Assembly (NCBI GenBank): GCA_025963615.1
Contig: JAOQAL010000583.1
Location: 1-11,050 of the forward strand
Direction of reading: 5' to 3'
DNA: 11,050 nucleotides
DNA from: Chitinophagaceae bacterium
GTDB taxonomy: Bacteria; Bacteroidota; Bacteroidia; Chitinophagales; Chitinophagaceae
Within the stretch, counting starts at the first letter, position 1, and each line of letters starts with the position of its first letter. The position numbers were made by a program, and so were the translations under genes. Below are positions 1 to 6,973 of this stretch, in pieces. The notes under the pieces are model-generated. The model worked only from the letters and a program-made list of their open reading frames with translations. It made no database searches and was not told the DNA's origin.

Positions 1-785
1 AATGGGTGAAACGTCCCCAGATTGGAATGAAAGGATTGGTAACAATAAAAGTAAGCGCAGAGGCTGTTTATAAAAGTAGCGCAGATAAATTTTATAGCGG
101 GGAAAAATTAAAAGCTATTGCAGAAGCAGCAGGCGCCCAAACGGGCGATCTGATTTTAATTCTTGCAGGCGCGGAGGAAAGAACAAGAAAAGCGATCAGT
201 GAATTGAGGCTGGAAATGGGTAAAAGACTGGGCCTGAGAAAAGAAAATGAATTTAAACTATTGTGGGTGCTGGATTTCCCTTTGTTTGAATATGCGGAGG
301 AAGACAATCGCTGGGTCGCCCGTCACCATCCTTTCACTTCGCCGAGGCCGGCAGATATTGAAACAATGATCAATAATAATCCCGTGATTGACCAGGCGGC
401 AGAATATCTTAAACATCCCTATGCGAATATCAAAGCGAATGCCTATGATATGGTATTGAATGGAAATGAGATTGGTGGTGGTTCCATAAGAATTTATCAA
501 CGGGAACTGCAGGAGAAAATGTTTGCGGCACTGGGCATGGACAAAGAGGAGCAATTACATAAATTCGGTTTCCTGCTTGGAGCTTTTGAATATGGCGCAC
601 CGCCGCATGGGGGTATTGCCTTTGGTTTCGACCGCTTGTGTGCCATTCTCGGAGGTAGTGAAAGCATCCGTGATTTTATCGCTTTCCCAAAAAATAACAG
701 CGGCCGGGATGTCATGCTGGATGCACCTTCTACTATTGATGCCAAACAGTTTAATGAATTGCAGATCAAACTGGACTTGAAATAA
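1..785 (+). CDS. aspS: Aspartyl-tRNA synthetase, C-terminal part (5' end outside window)
   Basis: Class II aminoacyl-tRNA synthetase that charges tRNA-Asp with aspartate in the cytoplasm. The frame is open to the left edge (a Trp codon precedes the GTG at position 6), so this is a fragment and the GTG is not the start. About 260 residues remain. They run from the end of the GAD insertion domain typical of bacterial AspRS ([11 protein letters not shown], then GDLILILAG) through HHPFTSP and the substrate-binding [12 protein letters not shown] to class II motif 3 (GIAFGFDRL, about residues 203-211 counting from the GTG). The tail [16 protein letters not shown] matches the conserved AspRS ending. 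The loop between HHPFTSP and ANAYDMV seems longer than in the E. coli enzyme as I remember it. The stop at 783-785 lies 35 nt from the end of the converging protease gene, and I see no convincing terminator between them. Confidence 0.97.
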   Translation, partial: WVKRPQIGMKGLVTIKVSAEAVYKSSADKFYSGEKLKAIAEAAGAQTGDLILILAGAEERTRKAISELRLEMGKRLGLRKENEFKLLWVLDFPLFEYAEEDNRWVARHHPFTSPRPADIETMINNNPVIDQAAEYLKHPYANIKANAYDMVLNGNEIGGGSIRIYQRELQEKMFAALGMDKEEQLHKFGFLLGAFEYGAPPHGGIAFGFDRLCAILGGSESIRDFIAFPKNNSGRDVMLDAPSTIDAKQFNELQIKLDLK

Positions 786-820
786 ATCAGATCAGGAATA
801 GTTGCTTCAAAAAAAACGGA

Positions 821-2236
821 TCATGTTGAAGTAGGAAAATGTTTATCATACCACGACTTCCATCTCGGATAAAAGAAATAAGCGACTACAATAAAAAACA
901 GCGATAAGGCAAAAACAAAAATGCCCCTCAATAAAAGAGATTGTTTATCGGCGCCTGCTTCAATTCTGTTTTTACTGTTCGTGATATAAAGGTTCAACTG
1001 GGCATAGGCATTGTTTAGTTTTTGAACATTTTCAAATTTCCGAAGGGCATTCCGGTAATATTCTTTATAATACATGTTGAGTCCTTCATTAAATAGTTGT
1101 GAAGCGTCACTTTCCCGCAATTTAATTTTTGCCGAATCAATATATTCCTGCACGATAGCGACAGGAATCGCAAAATTAAACCCGGATGCCAGTTCGCCGG
1201 TTCCCTGCCCGATGCTGCCAAATGTCGCCAGCCCTATCACTTCACCCTGCTGGTTGCATACCGGCCCGCCGCTGCTGCCATAACTTATGTTAGCATCCAT
1301 TTGAATAACCGGCCAACCCCCAATGGATTTCTTGATACCGCTAATAATACCCGTAGTCAGTGTTGGCTCGATAAAAGCATCGGGTGCGAGGAAGGCATTA
1401 TTCGCCACAAAACCAGGATAGCCGTATACATATACCTGTGACCCGACCTGCGCCATCGGGCTCTTACTTAATAATAATGCAGGCATATTGCTGACCGAAT
1501 CAACTTTCAATAATGCAATATCTTTTCCGGGCATCGGCTTTCCCTGAAGGATAACATTGGCTGGCATGATAATAACTGCGGAGCCCGAATCACTTTTATC
1601 TTCTTTATACTCAATGTATATTTTTTTCTGCAGATCAAACAGGAACATGGTTGAAACCTGCGAATAAATAACACCATAGGTATTATATAGCAGGTTGCGC
1701 TGTTCATCATTCAAGTTAACCTCCCAGGAAGCTTCAAGCGCTTTTATATTCGCATCTGTTACATCCTGAAACGTAGATAAGATAAATTTTTTACGTACAT
1801 AAATACTATCCCGATCTATTACATGACAATTGGTTACCAGGTAACCATCACCGGAAATAAAAAAACCTGTACCGGTAGATACAATCTTGTGTGCCTGCCT
1901 TAGATATTCTGTGGTACCGGAAAAAAAGCGAAAAGGAGTTTTATATAATACCCGGAGCACCATATCCAATTTTTCCTCAGGCTTTAAAATGAGGCCTGTT
2001 GTGTCAAGTTTTTTTACAGAATCCACCAGCAACCTGAATTTTTGCTGGTTCATCTGCACCTTATTGACATATACATTTGCCGAAAATTCTGTTTGCACCT
2101 TAACAACGCCGGGACGGTTACGGGCATAATTTTCTTCGGCACTCACTACATTTTGAGAAAATGCGTCGCCTCCTGTAATAAGACAGCCCGCAATTAATAA
2201 AGAATAAAACGTTATTTGCTTGTAATTAAAAATCAT
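821..2236 (-). CDS. Membrane-anchored trypsin-like serine protease (S1/HtrA-like, no PDZ seen)
   Basis: Predicted periplasmic serine endoprotease of 471 residues. An N-terminal signal peptide (hydrophobic stretch about 9-20) ends at AFS/Q near residue 27. The chymotrypsin-fold triad is visible: His138 in TNCHVI, Asp239 in KDIALLKVD and Ser322 in YGSSGGPV, the last in the position of the GNSGGP motif of HtrA/Deg proteases. About 100 residues separate His and Asp, far more than the roughly 30 in DegP, so there is a large insertion in the N-terminal barrel. After the protease domain comes a short TPR-like helical stretch (about 378-425, LFNEGLNMYYKEYYRNALRKFENV). A single transmembrane helix (about 437-456) follows, then a basic tail (PRWKSWYDKHF). 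The topology therefore puts the catalytic domain in the periplasm, held by a C-terminal anchor. No PDZ domain is recognisable. The substrate is unknown. It is divergent from the lipoprotein hydrolase gene. Confidence 0.88.
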   Translation of the reverse strand: MIFNYKQITFYSLLIAGCLITGGDAFSQNVVSAEENYARNRPGVVKVQTEFSANVYVNKVQMNQQKFRLLVDSVKKLDTTGLILKPEEKLDMVLRVLYKTPFRFFSGTTEYLRQAHKIVSTGTGFFISGDGYLVTNCHVIDRDSIYVRKKFILSTFQDVTDANIKALEASWEVNLNDEQRNLLYNTYGVIYSQVSTMFLFDLQKKIYIEYKEDKSDSGSAVIIMPANVILQGKPMPGKDIALLKVDSVSNMPALLLSKSPMAQVGSQVYVYGYPGFVANNAFLAPDAFIEPTLTTGIISGIKKSIGGWPVIQMDANISYGSSGGPVCNQQGEVIGLATFGSIGQGTGELASGFNFAIPVAIVQEYIDSAKIKLRESDASQLFNEGLNMYYKEYYRNALRKFENVQKLNNAYAQLNLYITNSKNRIEAGADKQSLLLRGIFVFALSLFFIVVAYFFYPRWKSWYDKHFPTST

Positions 2237-2268
2237 GGCCTCAATTCAATAATGCCTTAAAATAAAAC

Positions 2269-2280
2269 TCTCCATGGAGA
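2269..2280. repeat. Perfect 12-bp palindrome in divergent intergenic region
   Basis: The sequence TCTCCATGGAGA is its own reverse complement. It lies 33-44 nt upstream of the protease start codon, in the 232-bp region between two divergent genes. That position would suit an operator bound by a dimeric regulator, or a hairpin in the protease leader. No regulator gene is adjacent, so function is inference only. Confidence 0.4.
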
Positions 2281-2328
2281 AACGCTCATAAATCGAAACT
2301 ATTGTAAATGGCGCTTTCCTTAAAAAAG

Positions 2329-2363
2329 CCTAAATTAGATTATCCTCTAATTATAAAGTTAGG
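2329..2363. repeat. Imperfect inverted repeat in divergent intergenic region
   Basis: AATTAGA (2333-2339) and TCTAATT (2346-2352) form a perfect 7-bp inverted repeat with a 6-nt spacer. An outer CCTA (2329-2332) can pair with TAGG (2360-2363) after a 7-nt bulge. It lies about 105 nt upstream of the hydrolase start and about 95 nt upstream of the protease start. It could be an operator or a weak hairpin. It is AT-rich, so chance is a real alternative. Confidence 0.25.
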
Positions 2364-2468
2364 TCTTGCGTTTCATTTGGTACTTTGTTCATTGAAGTCA
2401 GTATTGATAAAGTAATCATAAGGTTATTTTGAAGAGGCCGGCGGCTAAAAAAATAAGAGAATAAACAC

Positions 2469-3323
2469 ATGAAAGTATATATATGGATTTGTTTTGGTGC
2501 TTTTCTGATAGCGTCTTGCGTAAAACAGGACACCGTTTCACCGGGTAGTGGAACCAACACAGCACAAACTACTTCAGATGTTTCGTATGGGACGGACGCA
2601 AAACAAAAAATAGACATCTACCTGCCAGCGGGTCGCGGGGTAGAAAATACTAAAACCGTTGTGCTGATTCATGGCGGGGGGTGGGTAGAAGGCGATAAAA
2701 GCGATATGACTTTTGGAGTAGATTCATTAAAAACCAGATTACCAGGATATGCAATTATTAATATCAATTATCGCCTTGCTTTCAACGCCACCACGAATTT
2801 ATTTCCTGCCCAGGAAAATGATGTAAAGGCCGCTATTGATTTTTATCTTGGCAAATCAGCTGAATATAAAGTATCAAAAGACCTTATCGTCTTGGGCGCA
2901 AGCGCCGGCGCTCATCTCGCCCTCCTCCATAGCTTTAAAAATGACCCGGAAAAACATGTAAAAGCGGTCATAGATTTTTTTGGCCCCGCCGATCTGACGA
3001 CACTATGGAACGGAGGTCCTGTTCAACAATTAATTCTTGTTTCTGTTACCGGTAAATCGTATGATCAGGATCCCGCGATTTACGAACAATCCAGCCCAGT
3101 AAATTTTATTACGGCGCAAACTCCGCCCACTATTGTTCTCCAGGGCGGTACAGATAATTTAGTACCCCCAGAGCAGGCAACCATTCTAATCAGTAAATTA
3201 CAGGAGAAAGGAGTGGTAAACCAGCTTGTATTCTATCCTTCCGAAGGGCATGGATGGACAGGATCCAATCTGATTGACTCTTTTGAAAAAATTCAGGCCT
3301 TCGTACTTGCCAACGTACATTGA
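2469..3323 (+). CDS. Lipoprotein alpha/beta-hydrolase (esterase/lipase-like)
   Basis: Secreted lipid-anchored hydrolase of 284 residues, probably an ester hydrolase. The N-terminus is a lipoprotein signal peptide with lipobox LIAS-Cys17, so the mature protein would be attached to a membrane in the envelope. The alpha/beta-hydrolase core is complete: oxyanion-hole motif HGGGW (68-72), nucleophile elbow GASAG with Ser145, acid Asp229 in GGTDNLVP, and His261 in PSEGHGW. The HGGGW plus GxSxG arrangement fits the esterase/BD-FAE-like group that acts on small acylated molecules or acetylated and feruloylated sugars. The actual substrate cannot be read from the sequence. The residues after Cys17 (VKQDTV) do not form an obvious acidic lipoprotein export signal, so surface exposure is undecided. 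The ATG is preceded by AAGAGAATAAACAC, a weak purine-rich leader. It appears to be a single-gene unit. Confidence 0.9.
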   Translation: MKVYIWICFGAFLIASCVKQDTVSPGSGTNTAQTTSDVSYGTDAKQKIDIYLPAGRGVENTKTVVLIHGGGWVEGDKSDMTFGVDSLKTRLPGYAIININYRLAFNATTNLFPAQENDVKAAIDFYLGKSAEYKVSKDLIVLGASAGAHLALLHSFKNDPEKHVKAVIDFFGPADLTTLWNGGPVQQLILVSVTGKSYDQDPAIYEQSSPVNFITAQTPPTIVLQGGTDNLVPPEQATILISKLQEKGVVNQLVFYPSEGHGWTGSNLIDSFEKIQAFVLANVH

Positions 3324-3334
3324 TGCGGTATTTT

Positions 3335-3393
3335 TCCTTACGACCTGATTTAAATCACCAGATATTAAATTGATTTCTTTAAATTCGTAAGGA
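3335..3393. repeat. 9-bp perfect inverted repeat upstream of the ATP-grasp gene
   Basis: TCCTTACGA (3335-3343) and TCGTAAGGA (3385-3393) are exact reverse complements separated by 41 nt. The intervening sequence contains a 10-bp palindrome, GATTTAAATC (3347-3356). The right arm overlaps an AAGGAG (3389-3394) and ends at the first base of the terminator-like stem that follows, so the two structures abut. If transcribed, the pair would form a long stem-loop in the leader. Confidence 0.5.
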
Positions 3394-3430
3394 GTTGCTT
3401 GTCACCCCAAAAAGGTGGGCAACTTTTTTT
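3393..3430 (+). terminator. Rho-independent terminator-like hairpin, possibly an attenuator
   Basis: AGTTGC (3393-3398) pairs with GCAACT (3419-3424), and CACC (3403-3406) pairs with GGTG (3414-3417) around a CCAAAAA loop. A run of seven T (3424-3430) follows. It lies 70 nt after the hydrolase stop and would serve as that gene's terminator. However, the T-run ends only 19 nt before the ATG of the next gene, leaving no room for a normal promoter downstream. It may therefore act as an attenuator for the ATP-grasp cluster. Confidence 0.55.
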
Positions 3431-3449
3431 GTTTATAATTAACGCTGTT

Positions 3450-4898
3450 ATGACGGGAATTCCATTGTTTGACGAATACAATGCCTATCCAGGCATCTGG
3501 GACGAGATGTGCTTTGAAAAGGCTATCCGTTCGCAATACAGTAAAGTATTTGAGGATCTGAGCCAGCTTCCAGCTGACATGCTGCACCAGAAAGATAAAC
3601 TCGCTGGCGAGTTATTCATGAACCAGGGAATTACATTCACCGTCTACAGTGACGAAGCCGGTATTGAGAAAATTTTCCCGTTTGATATAATTCCCCGCAT
3701 CTTAACCGCCTCCGAATGGGACCATATCGAAAAAGGAATTAAGCAGCGTTTGAAAGCGCTGAATCTTTTTTTAAAGGATATTTATTCGAACCAGGATATT
3801 ATTAAGGACAAAATAATTCCTGCAGGTCTCATTGCATCCTGCCCGCATTATACCCGTGAAGTATTTGGAGTAAAAGTGCCTTACGATATTTACGTTCATA
3901 TATCAGGCATTGATCTGATCCGCAGCCAGGATGGAACTTTTTATATCCTGGAAGATAATTTACGTACGCCTTCTGGTGTATCCTATATGCTGGAAAACCG
4001 GGAAGTAACTAAACGAATTTTTCCCAACATGCTCGCGGATAGTAAGGTGAGAATGATTAACAACTATCCTTTACTCCTGCATGATATCTTATCAAGTCTG
4101 GCCCCTCAGCAAATTTCCAATCCTACCGTTGCCTTGTTGACACCGGGCGTTTACAATTCCGCCTATTTTGAACATACTTTTTTGGCAAGACAAATGGGGG
4201 TTGCTTTAGTAGAAGGACGTGACCTGCTCGTGGATAACCATAAAGTGTATATGAAAACTACGGTTGGCCTGCAACAGGTGCATATCATTTACCGCAGGCT
4301 GGACGATGAATATCTTGACCCGCTTGTTTTTAAACCGGATAGTATGTTAGGTGTTCCCGGCCTGATGAGTGCTTACCGCAAGGGGAATATAGCTATTGTG
4401 AATGCGGTAGGCAATGGCGTGGCTGATGATAAAGCGGTATATGCCTATGTGCCAGATATGATAAAATACTACCTGAATGAAGAAACTATTTTGCCCAATG
4501 TGCCAACCTATGGCATGGAAGACAAAGAAAAAAGAGAGTATGTTTTTGATAATATTGAAAAAATGGTCATTAAGCGTACAAACCAGTCAGGTGGCTATGG
4601 AATGATAATGGGCAACAAAGCCAGTGAACAAGAATTAAAAGATATTAAGAAAGCGATTATAGATTTACCCCGGGAATTTATCGCACAACCAATTATTAAA
4701 CTTTCCACCGTACCCTGTTTTATCGATGGCAAATTACAACCGCGACACGTTGATTTGCGGCCTTATGCGCTTTGCGGTCCGAATGGAATTACAATCGTGC
4801 CGGGTGGCCTTACCAGGGTGGCCCTGAGAGAAGGCTCCTTGATTGTAAACTCTTCACAGGGCGGTGGCAGTAAAGATACGTGGGTGGTGGATCTGTAG
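3450..4898 (+). CDS. Circularly permuted ATP-grasp (type 2) protein, predicted amide/peptide ligase
   Basis: Predicted cytoplasmic ATP-dependent ligase of the circularly permuted ATP-grasp family (formerly DUF404/DUF407, CP_ATPgrasp). Such enzymes are expected to activate a carboxylate as acyl-phosphate and join it to an amine; the substrate is unknown. Family motifs in order, numbered from the ATG: LEDNLRTPSGVSYMLENR (about 167-184), YRRLDDEYLDPL (281-292), NAVGNGVADDKAVYAY (318-333), KRTNQSGGYGM (375-385), HVDLRPYAL (433-441) and the C-terminal NSSQGGGSKDTWV. The frame is open upstream to a TTG at 3399 that follows an AAGGAG. I chose ATG 3450 (482 aa) because the extra 17 residues would be encoded inside a terminator-like hairpin and U-tract, and family members begin near FDEYN. 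It is the first gene of a block with alpha-E and transglutaminase genes, an arrangement conserved in many bacteria. Confidence 0.9.
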   Translation: MTGIPLFDEYNAYPGIWDEMCFEKAIRSQYSKVFEDLSQLPADMLHQKDKLAGELFMNQGITFTVYSDEAGIEKIFPFDIIPRILTASEWDHIEKGIKQRLKALNLFLKDIYSNQDIIKDKIIPAGLIASCPHYTREVFGVKVPYDIYVHISGIDLIRSQDGTFYILEDNLRTPSGVSYMLENREVTKRIFPNMLADSKVRMINNYPLLLHDILSSLAPQQISNPTVALLTPGVYNSAYFEHTFLARQMGVALVEGRDLLVDNHKVYMKTTVGLQQVHIIYRRLDDEYLDPLVFKPDSMLGVPGLMSAYRKGNIAIVNAVGNGVADDKAVYAYVPDMIKYYLNEETILPNVPTYGMEDKEKREYVFDNIEKMVIKRTNQSGGYGMIMGNKASEQELKDIKKAIIDLPREFIAQPIIKLSTVPCFIDGKLQPRHVDLRPYALCGPNGITIVPGGLTRVALREGSLIVNSSQGGGSKDTWVVDL

Positions 4899-4921
4899 GT
4901 CCGAAAGCAAAAAACAATCTG

Positions 4922-4991
4922 AAGCCGGAAAGACTTTTCACCGCTAAAGAATTCGTCCGGGCTTTCGATCATTCCGGTTGCCGGCTTTTTT
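4922..4991 (+). terminator. Hairpin plus U-tract between ATP-grasp and alpha-E genes
   Basis: A 108-nt gap separates the two genes. AAGCCGG (4922-4928) can pair with CCGGCTT (4981-4987), followed by T4986-4991. CCGGAA (4925-4930) can instead pair with TTCCGG (4972-4977), and a small CCGG-TTG-CCGG hairpin (4974-4984) is a third option. CGAAAGC (4902-4908) also matches GCTTTCG (4961-4967). These pairings exclude one another, as in attenuators. The T-run ends 15 nt before the alpha-E ATG. It could be a partial terminator, a processing site or a chance GC-rich structure. Confidence 0.4.
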
Positions 4992-5006
4992 ATAAACGAA
5001 AAAAAT

Positions 5007-5948
5007 ATGTTAAGCAGAATTGCAGATTCCTTGTTTTGGGTGACCCGCTATATGGAAAGAACGGATAGTTTACTCCGCGTAGTGCGCACCAATTATATTC
5101 TTTCTTTCGATATCGGTAATAACAGTGGATTTTCCTGGAAGGATATCCTGGGAACATTTACCAATATGGATGAAGATACCATCCGGCTTAGCGGCGACAA
5201 TAGCGCGATCGCACTTGAATATCTAATTGCCAATCCCAAAAATATTAATGCCATAAAGGTATTGATCGTGCGTGCAAGAGAAAATGCGAAAGGGGTGCAG
5301 GATTATATCACCAAAGAAGTATGGGAACAGGTGAACCAGCTTTACCACCAGATTAACCAACCCGATCTGGCCAAGAAATTAAAAGGATCGAAAGCGATTG
5401 AGATACTGGACTTGTTAACCCAAAACAGTATTTTATTTTATGGAGTTACGGACAGTTCGATGCCCCGCGGGCAAGGCTGGAATTTTATGAATCTTGGAAA
5501 GTTTATTGAAAGATGCCTTTTGACAATAGAAATTGTGGATGCTCATTTTAAAAAGGCCAGTTACAAACTGGGCAATGAACAGGATATCCTGTATTGGAGA
5601 AATTTGTTGTTATCGCTGTCCGGTTATGAATTATATTTGAAAAGTTACACCAGTGGTTCCCACAGTATGAATATCCTTGATCATGTTATTGCCAATAAAA
5701 ATTTCCCACGGTCCCTTTTTTATTCACTTGAACGGATACAACGTTATCTTAATCATGTAATAAACGATACACAGATAGAAGGATGTGACAACCTGCAAAA
5801 AATGTTTGGCCGCCTGCATAGCAAAATTAAATTCGCCGATCTTAATGACCTTGATAATGACAACCTGCCGGAATTCCTGGATTCTACCCGCAATGAACTG
5901 GTAGACTTTTCCAAACAATTGTCAAGGGTTTATTTTTCTTACGCATAA
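5007..5948 (+). CDS. Alpha-E domain protein (DUF403)
   Basis: All-alpha protein of 313 residues matching the alpha-E (DUF403) family. It has the typical N-terminus MLSRIADSLFWVTRYMERTD, where the family signature is an ML-R-A-x-x-L-W-x-x-R-Y-x-E-R pattern. The rest is mainly amphipathic helical sequence with no signal peptide, membrane segment or recognisable catalytic motif. Its biochemical role is not established. Because it almost always occurs beside, or fused to, the permuted ATP-grasp protein, it is inferred to be a partner or scaffold in the same reaction. The ATG is preceded by an A-rich leader (AACGAAAAAAAT) without a Shine-Dalgarno sequence. The transglutaminase gene begins 16 nt after the stop, which supports co-transcription of those two genes. 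Confidence 0.92.
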   Translation: MLSRIADSLFWVTRYMERTDSLLRVVRTNYILSFDIGNNSGFSWKDILGTFTNMDEDTIRLSGDNSAIALEYLIANPKNINAIKVLIVRARENAKGVQDYITKEVWEQVNQLYHQINQPDLAKKLKGSKAIEILDLLTQNSILFYGVTDSSMPRGQGWNFMNLGKFIERCLLTIEIVDAHFKKASYKLGNEQDILYWRNLLLSLSGYELYLKSYTSGSHSMNILDHVIANKNFPRSLFYSLERIQRYLNHVINDTQIEGCDNLQKMFGRLHSKIKFADLNDLDNDNLPEFLDSTRNELVDFSKQLSRVYFSYA

Positions 5949-5964
5949 TACATACGCTAAAAAA

Positions 5965-6912
5965 ATGTCTGTTTTTAATATACATCACGTTACAAAATAC
6001 GAATACGACCGTCCTGTAAAAGAAAGTGTGAATGAAATCCGCATATATCCTGTGCTGGATAAGGAACAGGAACTTTTATCCCATGAGGTTATCATTACCG
6101 GAAGCCCGGATGTTTTACTCATCTATGATTACTGGAATAACCGGACGGGTATGTTTAATTTGATGCCACCACACCAGGAACTGATTATTGAAAGTAAATT
6201 AATTGTCCGCACCCTGGGAACTGCAAAAAAAACAGGAAGCCTGCCGGGCGACTTTGATTCATTGTATAATGAAGTCAATAACAATCTCAGCTTTTTGGAT
6301 TTGTGCATTCTGGATGAACCGGATCTCCGGAATGAGATCCTTTCGATTGCAACTGAAATAAAAAAACCAAATGCCCCGGTATCGGCCTTTGTAGAAAATT
6401 GCAGTGATTATATTTTTAAAAACTTCAGTTATATAAAAGGCATTACGACCGTTGAAACAACCTTGTCGGAAATTCTCAAACTTCGTTCAGGTGTTTGCCA
6501 GGATTTTGCTCACCTGATGCTTGGAATATTAAGGAGCCTGCAAATACCCAGCCGGTATGTTAGCGGTTATATTTGTCCCAATAAAAATGGTATGCGGGGT
6601 GAAGGGGCCACCCATGCATGGATAGAAGCCTGGATCCCGGGATTAGGCTGGACTGGTATTGACCCTACGAATAATACCTGGGTTTCTGACCACCATGTAA
6701 AATTAGCGGTGGGTCGCAATTTCAATGACTGCTCTCCCATAAAAGGAACCTTCAAAGGTCCGGCAAAACAATCCCTTTCAGTTTACGTATCGATCGGCTA
6801 TGAGGATGGACATAAATTTGAAGACATCACGAAAGTAAAACTGGAGAAACTGGCGGAAGACGATGACGATACCGGCCTGCTGGCGAGTTTTGCGGCGCAA
6901 CAGCAGCAATAA
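5965..6912 (+). CDS. Transglutaminase-like Cys protease/ligase family protein
   Basis: Cytoplasmic protein of 315 residues with the bacterial transglutaminase N-terminal region (about 1-85, starting FNIHHVTKYEYDRPV) followed by a transglutaminase core. The Cys-His-Asp triad is complete: Cys178 in LRSGVCQDFAH, His217 in GATHAWIEAW and Asp233 in GIDPTNN. Bacterial members of this fold can hydrolyse peptide or amide bonds or transfer acyl groups, and which applies here is not known. No signal peptide is seen, consistent with acting alongside the ATP-grasp and alpha-E proteins. The tail carries an acidic run (EDDDD, about 298-302) and ends in four glutamines. It is the last gene of the trio, 16 nt after the alpha-E gene with an A-rich leader (GCTAAAAAA). 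rarA follows after 61 nt. Confidence 0.93.
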   Translation: MSVFNIHHVTKYEYDRPVKESVNEIRIYPVLDKEQELLSHEVIITGSPDVLLIYDYWNNRTGMFNLMPPHQELIIESKLIVRTLGTAKKTGSLPGDFDSLYNEVNNNLSFLDLCILDEPDLRNEILSIATEIKKPNAPVSAFVENCSDYIFKNFSYIKGITTVETTLSEILKLRSGVCQDFAHLMLGILRSLQIPSRYVSGYICPNKNGMRGEGATHAWIEAWIPGLGWTGIDPTNNTWVSDHHVKLAVGRNFNDCSPIKGTFKGPAKQSLSVYVSIGYEDGHKFEDITKVKLEKLAEDDDDTGLLASFAAQQQQ

Positions 6913-6973
6913 TAGTTGATTGTAACCACAGAAAAACTTAATCACCGCGGCTCTGTTTTCGTTATTTTTAACC

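Noticed and set aside
805..830. CTTCAA/TTGAAG inverted repeat between aspS and the protease as a terminator
   Set aside because: Only six A/T-rich pairs with a 14-nt loop, no U-tract in the correct place, and it overlaps the protease coding end.
2366..2387. TTG ... TACTTTG as a promoter for the hydrolase
   Set aside because: The spacer is only 12 nt and the second box lacks one base of TAnnTTTG, so it does not fit the Bacteroidota promoter pattern.
2351..2617. Minus-strand open frame of 88 codons overlapping the hydrolase start
   Set aside because: It covers the signal peptide region of a clear lipoprotein gene on the other strand and has no recognisable features.
4880..5068. Small plus-strand open frame bridging the ATP-grasp and alpha-E genes
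   Set aside because: It overlaps both genes in another frame and its product looks like translated hairpin sequence, with no coding character.
6913..6973. Possible hairpin (GAAAAAC with GTTTTC, around CCGCGG) as terminator between the transglutaminase and rarA
   Set aside because: The arms pair imperfectly and the loop is long. The T-rich stretch after it is interrupted, so support is too weak.
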